Below, piece after piece: positions 22,050 to 31,689 of a stretch of 64,000 nt of DNA (positions are counted from its first letter, which is position 1; every line of letters starts with the position of its first letter). The notes under the pieces are model-generated. The model saw nothing but the letters and a program-made list of their open reading frames with translations, had not been told where the DNA came from and searched no databases. Source of the DNA: Dipteris shenzhenensis (lineage: Eukaryota; Polypodiophyta; Polypodiopsida; Gleicheniales); the NCBI GenBank assembly GCA_047967505.1, contig CM106538.1. One strand, written 5' to 3'. The position numbers and the translations under genes are program-made.

Positions 22050-24650
22050 ATTGCTTTGTCTGCCTTTGTGATGTACAAGGTGCTCTATGTATGGGCTTGA
22101 CCACGAATTGGATGTCAGTGTTTGCAACCCATACCTTGGCAAGAACTAGGTTGTGTAGATGTCTTTCGGTGACCTCCAGAGTATGATAGATGTTTGCAAG
22201 ACTACTATTTCATATTGCGGGGATGTATTCATTCTCGGTCAACCCTACCTCATGAAGGAATCCATCAAACGTCATGCTGGTAACGTTCTCCTACAAGAGC
22301 ACCCGTGATATTTGATGCATGTTCCGCCTGGAAACTCATTGTTCTGGACCCCTCTCCATTGGGTGAACGATCATCGACTCCCGCATGGGTGGGCGAGGGA
22401 ATCCGAAATGGCAATTTGTTTGTCTCTTTCTACATGATTTCCAATGCCTATGCATTTGTATCTCTTTCTTAGGGAGGTCGAGCTTGTCCATGTCAGAGGA
22501 AATGTATTTGTCAATGAACTTCATGATTTCATCGGGTGTTGCCCCTCCCATGATTGGTGCTCTTTCGACCCATAGGAGCCCGTGATCATGCTGGCTTCCT
22601 CTATTTTGAAACTTAGTTAATTACGAAGAAGTAGTCTTGCAACATACCGCGACGATTCCACTATCGCAGGTTTGTAGATTCTTCAATGCCTTGAACCTAT
22701 GGACATAGTACTAGGATGTTGTGACTGGGTCACTTTTGGATGTATGTAGCACTTGTCGTGGCCATGCTAACATGTGTCGTGTTGCAAGCTAAACAAGAAT
22801 TCTAGCAAAGGCTCCCACAATATTTCAGTTGATGATAGCGTAAGGAAGAAAGTGGGTGCCCCCAGCTGGCGCACCATTGCAATAGGTTCTTCTTCAACTT
22901 GTGCTTGTAGTGATGTTCGCAAGCATGTGAAGTCCTTGTAAACGATGTTCGACTACAAAAGCTTCTCGATGTTTATGTCTATAGCTACCTCTCGTGCTTG
23001 TAGTCACCCACCTAGTTGGCCTTTGCGCATCCTAACCCATGTCCATGAGAGGACCTACTGCACCAATATTTCCATGGTCTTAAGAAAAGATTCTCTATGC
23101 ATAATGCAAATCGGCAGTCTTTGTTTCTCAACTCCCATCGTGCTATTTCTTGGTATGAAGTGCATGAAGGTATATCGTACGTGCGGGATTGCCCATATAA
23201 AAGTTTGGGGAAGGTTAATTATGCACAGTGATTGTCCTTGAAAATGCTTAGAGGTGGAAAGCCCTTGCACGGGCAATGAGATGGACTTGGCCTCGAAGTC
23301 AAAAACTTATTGTGCACTATAAATGCCATGAATGCGAGTGCCTGCATCAAAGCAAAGGTCCCCGCATCTTAGTTGTCTTCCACTGTGCTGAATTATGGCA
23401 AGTCAATGCTTTTATTTTCTTGCAACCCAAAGATGTGCTCCTTCCAATAGTGGTTGAAGGACATGTTGTTCTCCGTGTATAGCGGTGTCATGAGTAGCTC
23501 ACTCAGTGCTCTCATTGTGAGTGTCGATCGCACGAGCCCACTAATGTTGTGGTTCTTGTAATCCAATTTGCACTTAATTGCGACCACCATTGTGGCGGTG
23601 TCTATCACGAATTGTGGCAAGACACATTGGGCTCTATCGATGACCACAAAGACATTCACAACACTACCATGTAACCCAAGTTGTCCCTAGTGTACTAATT
23701 TTCTGATCTATGCAAAGGGAATTCTTATGGACACCAATCGAGCTTCGACATCAAAATAAGCATTCTCGTAACTGGTTTGGATGGAACCACTTTGATGGTT
23801 TTGCTTGACAAAGTTGGCAATGTCGCTCTCTTGACTTCCTTTGCACAGGGTGAGCATAATTCTTTTCATTTTCCTCACATTGTCGCATGATAGAGTTGTT
23901 CTCTCGCTGAGGAAACAGATAACTTGGTCCCTGCATGTTTGAGCTTCATAGAGAAGGTGAGAACTCCACAGCATATGTAAGAAAACCTTGGTGTGTCTTT
24001 GATTTTAAGGGCGTAAGCTTCCTGCAGATGTCCCTTCAGAGGGCAAAGCTTCTTCCTTTTCCTTGGATGTTTTGTTGTCCCGCTTGTGTGGACCATCAAT
24101 CCATCTACTCTTGTGTTAGTTGATGCTATTGCAGGCATTGGTAGGCCATTGCTGAGAACCAACTCTAGGTGTCCCAGGTTGGATGAGGCATGTTTTGCTC
24201 ATTGCAACCTATACACCTTGCTCATGATCACATTCAAAGCATGTGGTTTGCTTAGATGCCTTACACTGTATGCTCCCGCTAGCTCCCTAACAGAGACAAC
24301 CTAGGTGACAGATCAATAAGTTGTTCTAGTTGTGCCTCATCTTCCTTGAACCATGGTGTAGTGCCAATGGCATACTTTGCACGACAAAGGACTCAACTCA
24401 TTAGACTATTTTGTTTCATCGAGTAGAACTTGAACCATGTGTGGGTGGTCAGGCTTGTGTGTGAACACAAACTTTATGTGCATGCCATCGAAACGCAGCA
24501 GCTCGAACCTTGTACACAAAATGCTCGCAAGGTGGCCTAAGAATTCGAAAGTAGCACCCAAGATGTTGAGGACATTTGTGGTGGCTGCCAGACTTGGATG
24601 TAGTGTCACTACTTGGCTCATTCTTGATTATCGATTATTTGCTAGCTGTG
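22050..24650 (-). pseudogene. Helentron copy 1: Rep (HUH) domain and N-terminal region, broken
   Basis: At about 22620-22550 one frame reads FQNRGSQHDHGLLWVERAP. The HDH triplet (22582-22590) is the metal-binding HUH motif of rolling-circle Reps. The following text (22551-22336) has IMKFIDKYISSDMDKLDLPK and CHFGFPRPPM, as in Helitron helicase-like domains. Around 22090-22060 YITKADK retains one of the catalytic tyrosines, after a frameshift. Upstream, 23659-23393 holds the module HGSVVNVFVVIDRAQCVLPQ shared with copies 2 and 3. At least six frame breaks occur. Confidence 0.75.
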
Positions 24651-24750
24651 GTTCCACACGAATACCAAGTTTGAAGGTGAACTCTTTCTTCCTTAACACT
24701 CAAATGTCCCAAGCCATTTTTTTTCTCTCATCCCCTAGCTCTAATTAAAT

Positions 24751-25290
24751 ATGCTCTCTTATTTCTATGTACAAAGAAAGGAGACACTTCATTTGAAAGA
24801 ACATTAAAGAACTCTTTCTTCTCTAACTCGCTCGAATTTCCCCAACCGTTTTCTTTGTCTATTACGTTCTCATCCCCCCACTTCTAATTGAGTATGCTCT
24901 CTTGTCTCTATGTACAAAGAAAGGAGACACGTCATTTGGAAAAACATTAAATTCAGCTCCAAGTATGAAAGCAGAGTCATAATAAAGAAAACATGAGAAT
25001 AGCAAGAAAGCTTTATTTCTTTGTCATAAACATCAAAGCTTGGATATAAGATTTTATTTCTTATAGACACTGAAGGGTCGATATGTGGAAATAAAGGAGC
25101 AAGTGCTGTCAATCAAACAATCTATGTTCTCAACCCAAGGCACATACTCCACTACGTTCGCTCTTCCTCAGCATCATAAGTATATCTGAGGTGCAACAAC
25201 TAATCCACAAAAAGGCGAATGTCGACGGTTGCAGAACAACTAGTGTACTTGGAATAGTACGTGCAAAGCCTACAGTTGGAAAGGAAAATG
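24751..25290. other. No gene seen
   Basis: AT-rich, with a short partial duplication: text around 24720-24810 (TTTTTTTCTCTCATCCCC... ATGCTCTCTT) recurs around 24845-24930. No coding support. Confidence 0.5.
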
Positions 25291-25293
25291 CCT

Positions 25294-25505
25294 GCATAGA
25301 CTCCGCCACTTAGATTGCAAGCAAGTGGGAATTAAACACAAATGCAATGGAGCTTGCGAAGGTGCATAGACTCTGCCTCTGAGGTTGCAAGCAAGTGGGG
25401 ACATAAACACAAATGCAATGTAGCTTGCAAGGGTGCATAGACTCTGCCTCTCAGATTGCAAGCAATTGGGGAATTAAATGCAAATGCAATGGAGCTTGTG
25501 GCTTA
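25294..25505. repeat. Three tandem copies of a 70-71 bp unit
   Basis: Units start with GCATAGACTC at 25294, 25364 and 25435, and each ends with AATGCAATGGAGCTTG or a variant. The copies differ at several positions, so the array is not recent. Confidence 0.92.
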
Positions 25506-25945
25506 CCCTCAGCAGATGCTTCCTTCATAGGAGCGAGGTGTAATGCTTTTCCCACTGTCTTCTTTGAGACCTTGCAAATCCCACTTTATTTGGCTGCCAG
25601 ACCACCTTCCTTTTGGAAGGTTGCTTCAATGATTCTCTTATGCAGGGCATGGATGCTTTTACATACACCACTGGGGTAAATTTCTTAGCAAAACCCTTCA
25701 GCTTCACACCATCGTACACAGTTGAGGTGGACCTCTTTGGGGAGGGTATGGAGTCATCATCAGCAGCAATAAGTTGCTGGCATCATCATGGTTGCACCAA
25801 TTATTTCTTCAGTATTCACTTCCACCAAAGGACTCTCTGCACATACATATAGAGCAAACCCAAAGCTTGCAAAATCAAGGGGCTCATGATTTTCTATGCC
25901 CGCAAAAAAAAATGCACTTGTAACAAGGTGAATTACATTCATTAG
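25506..25945 (-). other. Two short minus-strand frames, doubtful accessory exon of copy 1 or chance
   Basis: Frames at 25942-25760 and 25719-25525 follow each other on the minus strand. The second is basic (KGFAKKFTPVVYVK, PSKRKVVW). No family is recognised. The position upstream of Helentron copy 1 leaves open a link to that element. Confidence 0.2.
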
Positions 25946-26029
25946 GCATGCCCTGAATTCATAGAAAGGATAGTATATAACATATTGGAATTCAAAATTA
26001 TATTTAATTTATTCGTAATGTAGATCGAT

Positions 26030-26600
26030 ATTTGTGTAAAGGAGAGAGTGGTCTGACCAATAAATATAGTTTGTACCGTTTAAAATGTGCTTATTTTGTG
26101 TGTTTGTCCAAATGTGGTCTATAGTTGAACCATGAACTGTAGCTGGTTGAAGAATTAATTGTGTAAATTTTTTATGGTTCATGAAAGTTGTTAGTTTTGT
26201 GTTATTGTTGTTTGGTTGGTTGAAGTTAATGTTGAAATCTCCTATGATTGTTGTTGGTGTAAATATTGTGATGCTTTGTCTTCAATGTAATGTTGTTCAA
26301 GCTATTAGATGTCTTTTTTGTAAGATGTTGCTATACCTACACCATTTGTTTTTTGTAAGCATGTGAATCCTAGTAATGTTATTTGTGTTGATGTGTTGAT
26401 ATGTAACTCTTGAAGGCATAAAATTGTGGCTGCTAGGAGGCTTTTGTCATAAGTATGTCTAAGGAATGTGAGTACAATGCACGTGTGTTTAGAGATTGCA
26501 ATGTGATGTTGTAATTTTGGAATGATGAGAAGTTTTGTTGTTGGAGAATCCATTGTCTATCGGATTTGAGGCATTCCATTTCCTTGAAGACATGTGTATC
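26030..26600 (-). pseudogene. Helentron copy 2: APE-type endonuclease domain
   Basis: The frame 26553-26305 contains ATILCLQELHINTST, a variant of the LCLQETH motif (Thr to Leu). Further down, broken frames read a GDFN-like block, then STIDHIWTN and WSDHSPL near 26130-26050, the C-terminal catalytic motifs of the endonuclease fold. It follows directly on the helicase C-terminus, as one would expect if it were translated as one polyprotein-like ORF. Confidence 0.75.
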
Positions 26601-28000
26601 TACTTTGATGTGCTTAGGTTCTAATGATTTGATGAGGTAAAGGTTTTTTGGGTTTCGTATACGTGATAGTGGTGTGTATGTTAGACCATGTGTTTTAATG
26701 AGGGATGGGTCCTAGGCAATCCATTGATAGCCCTTGCAAACAGTGGATTGTTCTAGCAGCTGCTGCTTCTATGGGGAATTTCCTTCAAGATTTAAGTTGT
26801 TTTTACCTATTTGGAACTCTTTTGTGATTGGTTGTATTGGCATCCACGTATTTGGAATGTTAATGTTATAAAGGTTGGAGTTTTTTATGCCAGCTTGTTT
26901 TCCTATTTTTGTGTCGCTGAATAATATCTAAACATGTTGTTGTTCATTTGTTATTTTTGAGTCTTTGAATATTATGTCTGCTCCATTAACCAATCCATCG
27001 GCAATGTCAAGATTTCCCGAACATATTTCTACTATCATTCTCGGTTTCAAATGTAGAGTTTTGTGTAACCCAGCTGTTTAGATGGGGTTCAAAGGGATTG
27101 TTATGGTCTTGCTACATGTCTTGTGTCTCTTGTCTATAGCTTCTAGAATATGAGGATTATGTTCTAACAAATGAAACATTTCTTTGTTATGAATATCTTT
27201 TGATGTAGTAGTATAGAATAGGTGTGGAATGTTTTGTTTGAATAATGGTTGTCTTACATAGTTGTTGTTAATGTAGGACATGTCTTCTAGTGTATGCTTC
27301 CTTGTTCATATTCTATTTAATATATCTATGAATTGCATGTTTGTTTGACGCATTGGTGTTGTGAACTCATATTGTAAGACATTATATTTCCAAAATGATG
27401 TTTGCATAGATGTTTTTGTTGATTCGTCTTGAAGATCCATGCATCTTTAGTGGGGCTAGCTTGGCATAAGTCTCCACATAATAAAACATCAAGTCCTCTA
27501 AATGGTTGTAGGTGGTTGTGTTTGATTTCTCTTAAACGAAGATCTGCTACAATCAATGTGCTATGGCCAATCAATGACACTGTCTTTCAAGATCTTGATA
27601 GAATTGTGATAGTTCTTGTAGTTTTTCTGTTGATGAGAGGCTTGTGTAGTGAGACGCCATGAGTGGAAGATATAGCACTAAATGGATAGTTGTGCCACCA
27701 ATGTTGAAAGTGGCTTTACCTATGTAAGCCAAAAGTAGAACTTTTGGTCATTGCACATTGTGCATTTGTTTGTGCGAATATTTGCGTAGTAGCGCTTGCA
27801 CAATTGTGAGTAGTGTAAATGTTTTTCCAGTTCCTGTGTTTCCTCTTAAGAACAAATGGAACTCTTTTATAGGAGAATTTCTTTTCTTTAGCATTAGGTC
27901 TTCGACAATAAGCCTTTGTATTGTTTAGCTTTCTGAAGTTTAAGTAATAGTCATCATTGGACTGGATTTTGTATGTTGACAAATTGTTTTTCAAAAATTG
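26600..28000 (-). pseudogene. Helentron copy 2: Pif1-like SF1 helicase
   Basis: The Walker A block LRGNTGTGKTFTLL lies near 27850-27813. Walker B region and motif III are in the 27580-27326 frame as FRGLDVLLCGDLCQASPTKD (canonical GDFxQLPPV). Motif VI is near 26690-26640 as HGLTYTPLSRIRNPKNLYL. All key helicase motifs are present but spread over at least three frames, so the gene is broken. The enzyme family is the Pif1/RecD-like helicase fused to Rep in all Helitrons. Confidence 0.8.
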
Positions 28001-28938
28001 ATTTGACCTTGGAGGGTTTCGCATGTCCATTCCAATATCATAAGTTTCAATGTTTTTGCTGATGTTGTAGTAGTACTTGTTGAATTTGATGGAATTTTTT
28101 GAATGAGTTTTTTGAATTGTGCTTTGTTAGGATCTATGATATGTTTGTTGTCGTGGTACATATCATGCCATGTGGAAGTTATGTTTCCAAGAGTTGGTTC
28201 AATGTGATGGTATGGGAGGAATAGAAGACATAGTTCTCTATAGTAATCTTTAGGATTTTTTATTTGATTGTAGTTGTTGAATCTTATGTTTTTCCTTTTT
28301 TTTGTTGTGTTTGCAAGAATAGTGTAATTGCTAACGAAAGAAGCCAAGCAAATATTTTGAGGATCTCTGGGGTGCTTTAAATATTTTGCAATAACGTCGT
28401 TGAAGAAAATGTTTGTGCTTTCAGGGTGTAGATTTTGTAGCTGTTCTCCAAGCTTTAGCAATGATGTTCTTTTTTCTAGTGGATTTGTGTTAATGCATTG
28501 AAATTGTCTTGTTGATGTAGATAGTAGTAATGATAGTGCTAGATATACAGCTTGTTGTGAACTTATATGTTGAGTACTTAAGATTGCGTTACCTACTCTT
28601 CTTATGCGTTCGTTAGGTGGGGCGTTAGAGTCTATGCATTGTGATAAAGCTTGTTTAACTGCAAGATTTGTTTCTTTGTCCACTTTTGCCATGTAAGATG
28701 TGCAATAAGCAGCAACACCATGAGGATTAAGTATGAATTGGATGTCAGTGTTTGCACCCCATAATCGTGAGAGATTAGGATTAAAGTTGTTAGTGTAAAT
28801 GTCTTTTGGTTGTCTTTTCAAGAATATTGTTGGTTGTGAAATAGATGATTGTAGAACAAAGATGTACTCTTCTTTTGTCATATTTAAAGAGGCCAAGTAT
28901 GCATTATAGTCTAATGATTGTGTATCTTCCTTTTGCAA
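27991..28938 (-). pseudogene. Helentron copy 2: Rep tyrosine region and Rep-helicase linker, 315 open codons
   Basis: This is the longest intact frame of the element. It carries WGANTDIQFILNPHGVAAYC followed by TSYMAKVDK. Together these give Y-C-T-S-Y, the two-tyrosine motif that cleaves and joins DNA strands in Helitron Reps, with the Lys-containing tail. The middle part has AILSTQHISSQQAVYLAL and the later part LCLLFLPYHHIEPTLG, also conserved in Helitron/Helentron RepHel proteins. It joins the HUH part on the 5' side and the helicase on the 3' side through frameshifts. Confidence 0.85.
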
Positions 28939-28982
28939 AGTTGAATTAATGAAATTAAGTCTTTTTTTAAGAGTAGTTGATC

Positions 28983-29775
28983 TTAACTCATGTTGTCATG
29001 GAAGCAAGGCTTTTGTGGAAGACATGGGTGGCCTAGGATAACCAAATCGACATTTATTCTTTTTCTTGAAGCATGTTTTACGATGTTTGTGTACTTGAAT
29101 GTCATTCTGATCACATGGAAAAAGCAAAATGTCTGTCGAAATGTATTTGTCAATAAAAGTTTCAATGTCATGATTGGAAGATATTCCAAAGGAAGGTGCA
29201 TTGTCAATCCATAAAAGGTCATGGTCATGTTGACTCCATCTATTTTGGAATTCTATTACAAAGTAGAAGTCGTCTATCTATCCTAGAATGTTTTGATCTT
29301 TTCTCATTAGGTTTTTGAGCGCTTGGAATTTGTGCACATAATATTGAGCTGTGGTGATGGGATTAGATTGAAGCAAGTGACGTATTTCTGCTTGTGTGTA
29401 AGGGTATTCATTTGTTATGTTCCTCCTTAATTTTTGGATGGCTTCAATTAATGGTTTTCGTAATTTCTCTGCTGCGGATTGCATCACAAAGAAGGTTGGG
29501 GGGCCTAGTTGCCTTAACATTGAGAATTTTTTAAGATAGTGCTTGTAGTTTGCTAATGTTCTTAAGTGTGAGAAGTCACAATATCCTATGTTTGAATGAA
29601 ATATTTTCTCAATGTTTGTATCTAAGAGGGCATCCTTTGCCTGTAGTGCTATTCCCCTTATTTGCACTTTCCGCATTCGAACCCAAGATGATGATAAAAC
29701 CTGTTTCACTAAAATTTTCATTGTTTTGAAGAAGAGATTTTCTACACACAAAGCAAAGCAATGGTCTACATTCAT
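28983..29775 (-). pseudogene. Helentron copy 2: Helitron_like_N and HUH nuclease part
   Basis: The frame 29775-29278 ends with LRQLGPPTFFVMQSAAEKLR and NPITTAQYYVHKFQALKNLM, signature text of the Helitron helicase-like N-terminal domain. After a break, EFQNRWSQHDHDLLWIDNAP (about 29260-29190) gives an intact HDH metal-binding triplet (29221-29229). It is followed by ETFIDKYISTDI and CRFGYPRPPM. The stop near 29279 and the frame change separate the two parts. Confidence 0.85.
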
Positions 29776-29796
29776 TAATTCCCACCTTGCGATGTC

Positions 29797-30340
29797 TTAA
29801 TAGGAGATATGCTTTGGAATGTTATAATGTCGTGTGTTTCCAAAGAAAAGCTTAGCAAATGATAGTTCTTCACAAAATTTGTCTTTAAAAATGCTTAATG
29901 GCAAAAATCCTTCAAAAGGTGCAATTTCAATAGTTTGACCTTCAAAGTCTATGACTTGTTGACTTGTGTAGATGTCGTGAACTAAAGTATCCATGAAAAA
30001 TGGTTCCTCCATTGTTTCATCAAGTTGTTCTTCTTTTTTTTCATTTTTGTCTCCTGTAGCTTGTATGATTTGTACATGTTTTTCCCAAAGGTCATTTATA
30101 CAAACATTGTTTTGTTGGTATAAAGGAGTTGGCAACAATTCTTTCAATGCAAGCATAGTAAAAGTTGGATGTACGACCCTACTCATGTAATTATGTTTGA
30201 ATGAAAGTTTACGCTTGAGTGCCACAACAATTGTATCATAACTACTTAAGAATCTTGGTAATACTCTTTATGCTCTATCAACATTAGCAAAAACATTGAC
30301 AACACTACCATGTAATCCATATTGACCTTCATATGATAGT
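29797..30340 (-). pseudogene. Helentron copy 2: upstream conserved module of RepHel protein
   Basis: Broken frames read YGLHGSVVNVFANVDRA and then VALKRKLSFKHNYMSRVVHP, a module found in the same place in copies 1 and 3 (GSIINVPKNIDN and AIKRRLQYKNPYTAGIVRPN in copy 3). It is a conserved part of large Helitron proteins, of unknown function. The C-terminal part (to 29797) is acidic. Confidence 0.7.
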
Positions 30341-30420
30341 TCTCAAATCTATGCAAATGGTATTCTAATTGATAGCAAGCGTGCCTCAATATCATTTAGA
30401 TTATTTGTGAATTTTGTTTT

Positions 30421-31005
30421 TTAAACCATTTGCATGTTTTTTAAAGAAAGTGAAAGGATTTTATCATTCTTAAGGTCTTTGTAGCATAGTGTACATAAAA
30501 ACTTCATTGAGGATTGTGTGGCAGACACATCTATTTCATTGCCTTGGAGAAATATTAAAATTTTTGGCTTCACTTTAATCAATATGCTGCAAAATTTCAA
30601 GGACCTGCAACAAATGCATGGAAAAGTTAGAGTGTCTAATACCTTTTTGAAATATTGTTGTTCATATGAAACATGTTTTCTTTTTCTTTTTTGCCCAACA
30701 ACTTGTACTTGAATTGTAGAAGTTTCTATTGTTTGAGTTGTTTTTATAGTGGAGGGTTGTGGTTGTAAAACAATTGCACGGAATTTGTAGATCTTGTTAA
30801 TAATTGCTTGATTGTTGTGAGTGAACAACGAAGAATTTTTTGTGAATAAAGCAGCTACTTCTTTAGCCGGCAATGTAGGATTTTGTTCAATAAGTGTTTT
30901 TAGAAGCAAGTCATAAGTTGAAGACCATTTAGTGTAACTACGTTTAGTTTCTAAATGTGTTAATGGTGTAATTGTGCAAACATTATTTGCTTCATTTATT
31001 AGCAA
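30421..31005 (-). pseudogene. Helentron copy 2: N-terminal SANT-like and zinc-finger region
   Basis: The first half of this 194-codon frame (YTKWSSTYDLLLKTLIEQNP... QAIINKIYKFR) has the spacing of a SANT/Myb-like helix-turn-helix region. The second half has FPCICCRSLKF and FLCTLCYKDLKNDKI, two CxxC pairs that probably bind zinc. Copy 3 has the equivalent (KWTIENNDSLHEIM and YACYCCHRLFF). The region may bind element DNA; that is inference. Confidence 0.6.
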
Positions 31006-31021
31006 GGTACATGGATTGGTT

Positions 31022-31350
31022 TGTTTTTTTTTTCTTATGATTTTTTTTTTTGGAAATCTTTATTCTATTATATATTAATAGAGCAAAATACAACCCAAAT
31101 ATCAAGTGAAAGCATTGAAGAATGTCCACAACTAATGCACGAGACGATGCTGAGTTAAGAGACCAACTTTCCACACTCTGGATTGTGATTGGATAATTTC
31201 CATGAATTGAAGCGAACATGTGCCATGGCATATTTGTTGTTTGGTACTGACTTGAAATGTTTGCAAATAGCATCTTAAGTAATTGTCCATATGTAAGAGT
31301 TGGAAAGAAATGAAGGAGGCATATGAGAGTATTTGTATTCTCATTGGATG
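31022..31350 (-). mobile_element. 3' end of a retroposed insertion (poly-A with AATAAA) at the 5' side of copy 2
   Basis: On the minus strand there is AATAAA at 31064-31059, followed about 10 nt later by A11 and A10 tracts (31051-31041 and about 31033-31024). This is the structure of a polyadenylated retroposed sequence. The transcribed part extends to higher coordinates, but its 5' limit and its family are unknown. It lies where copy 2 would continue upstream. Confidence 0.45.
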
Positions 31351-31689
31351 AGAAAGAATAAGTTATGGTTCTCGACTAGATTTTTTTGATGGAGAAGTTT
31401 GCTTATGTCCATGTTTTACCTTGAGAAAATTACCCAAACTACAACTTTAGTTCGCAATGAAATTTTAACTAAAAACTATGAGGTTGTATGCTTGTGAATA
31501 TGCAAGAAGGACTTAAGAATCATAAAGAAGAAACTTTGGTCAATTCCAAAAGAAGGCATAGTACATCATGCGTTTGCCTCGAATGCACTAACACACCCAA
31601 AGCTATTTATAGTAAAGCTTCCACTAGGTTTAGTAGTCATGAGTTTACTCCTAGCCATCATCAAGTCATCCTCGTATAGCTAGAGGAAG

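Larger units (their letters stand above)
19985..24750 (-). mobile_element. Helentron-like rolling-circle element, copy 1, decayed
   Basis: On the minus strand the domains occur in the order N-terminal module (about 24.6-23.3 kb), HUH Rep (about 22.6-22.05 kb), Pif1-type helicase (about 21.24-20.63 kb) and APE-type endonuclease (about 20.61-19.99 kb). The element is full of frameshifts and stops and is more GC-rich than copy 2. Its termini were not identified, so the ends given are those of recognisable coding text. Confidence 0.8.
26030..31015 (-). mobile_element. Helentron-like rolling-circle element, copy 2, best preserved of the three
   Basis: Minus-strand order is Zn-finger/SANT-like N-terminus (31005-30421), GSVVNV module (about 30330-29800), Helitron_like_N (29775-29278), HUH Rep (29290-28983), tyrosine region and linker (28938-27991), Pif1-like helicase (about 28000-26600) and endonuclease (about 26600-26030). 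It is strongly AT-rich compared with copy 1. Many frames are long, yet frameshifts separate them. It follows copy 1 head-to-tail on the same strand. Confidence 0.85.

Noticed and set aside
23258-23280. CCCTTGCACGGGC as a second Helitron terminal hairpin
   Set aside because: The stem is imperfect, there is no CTRR at the right distance, and it lies within Rep N-terminal coding text of copy 1.
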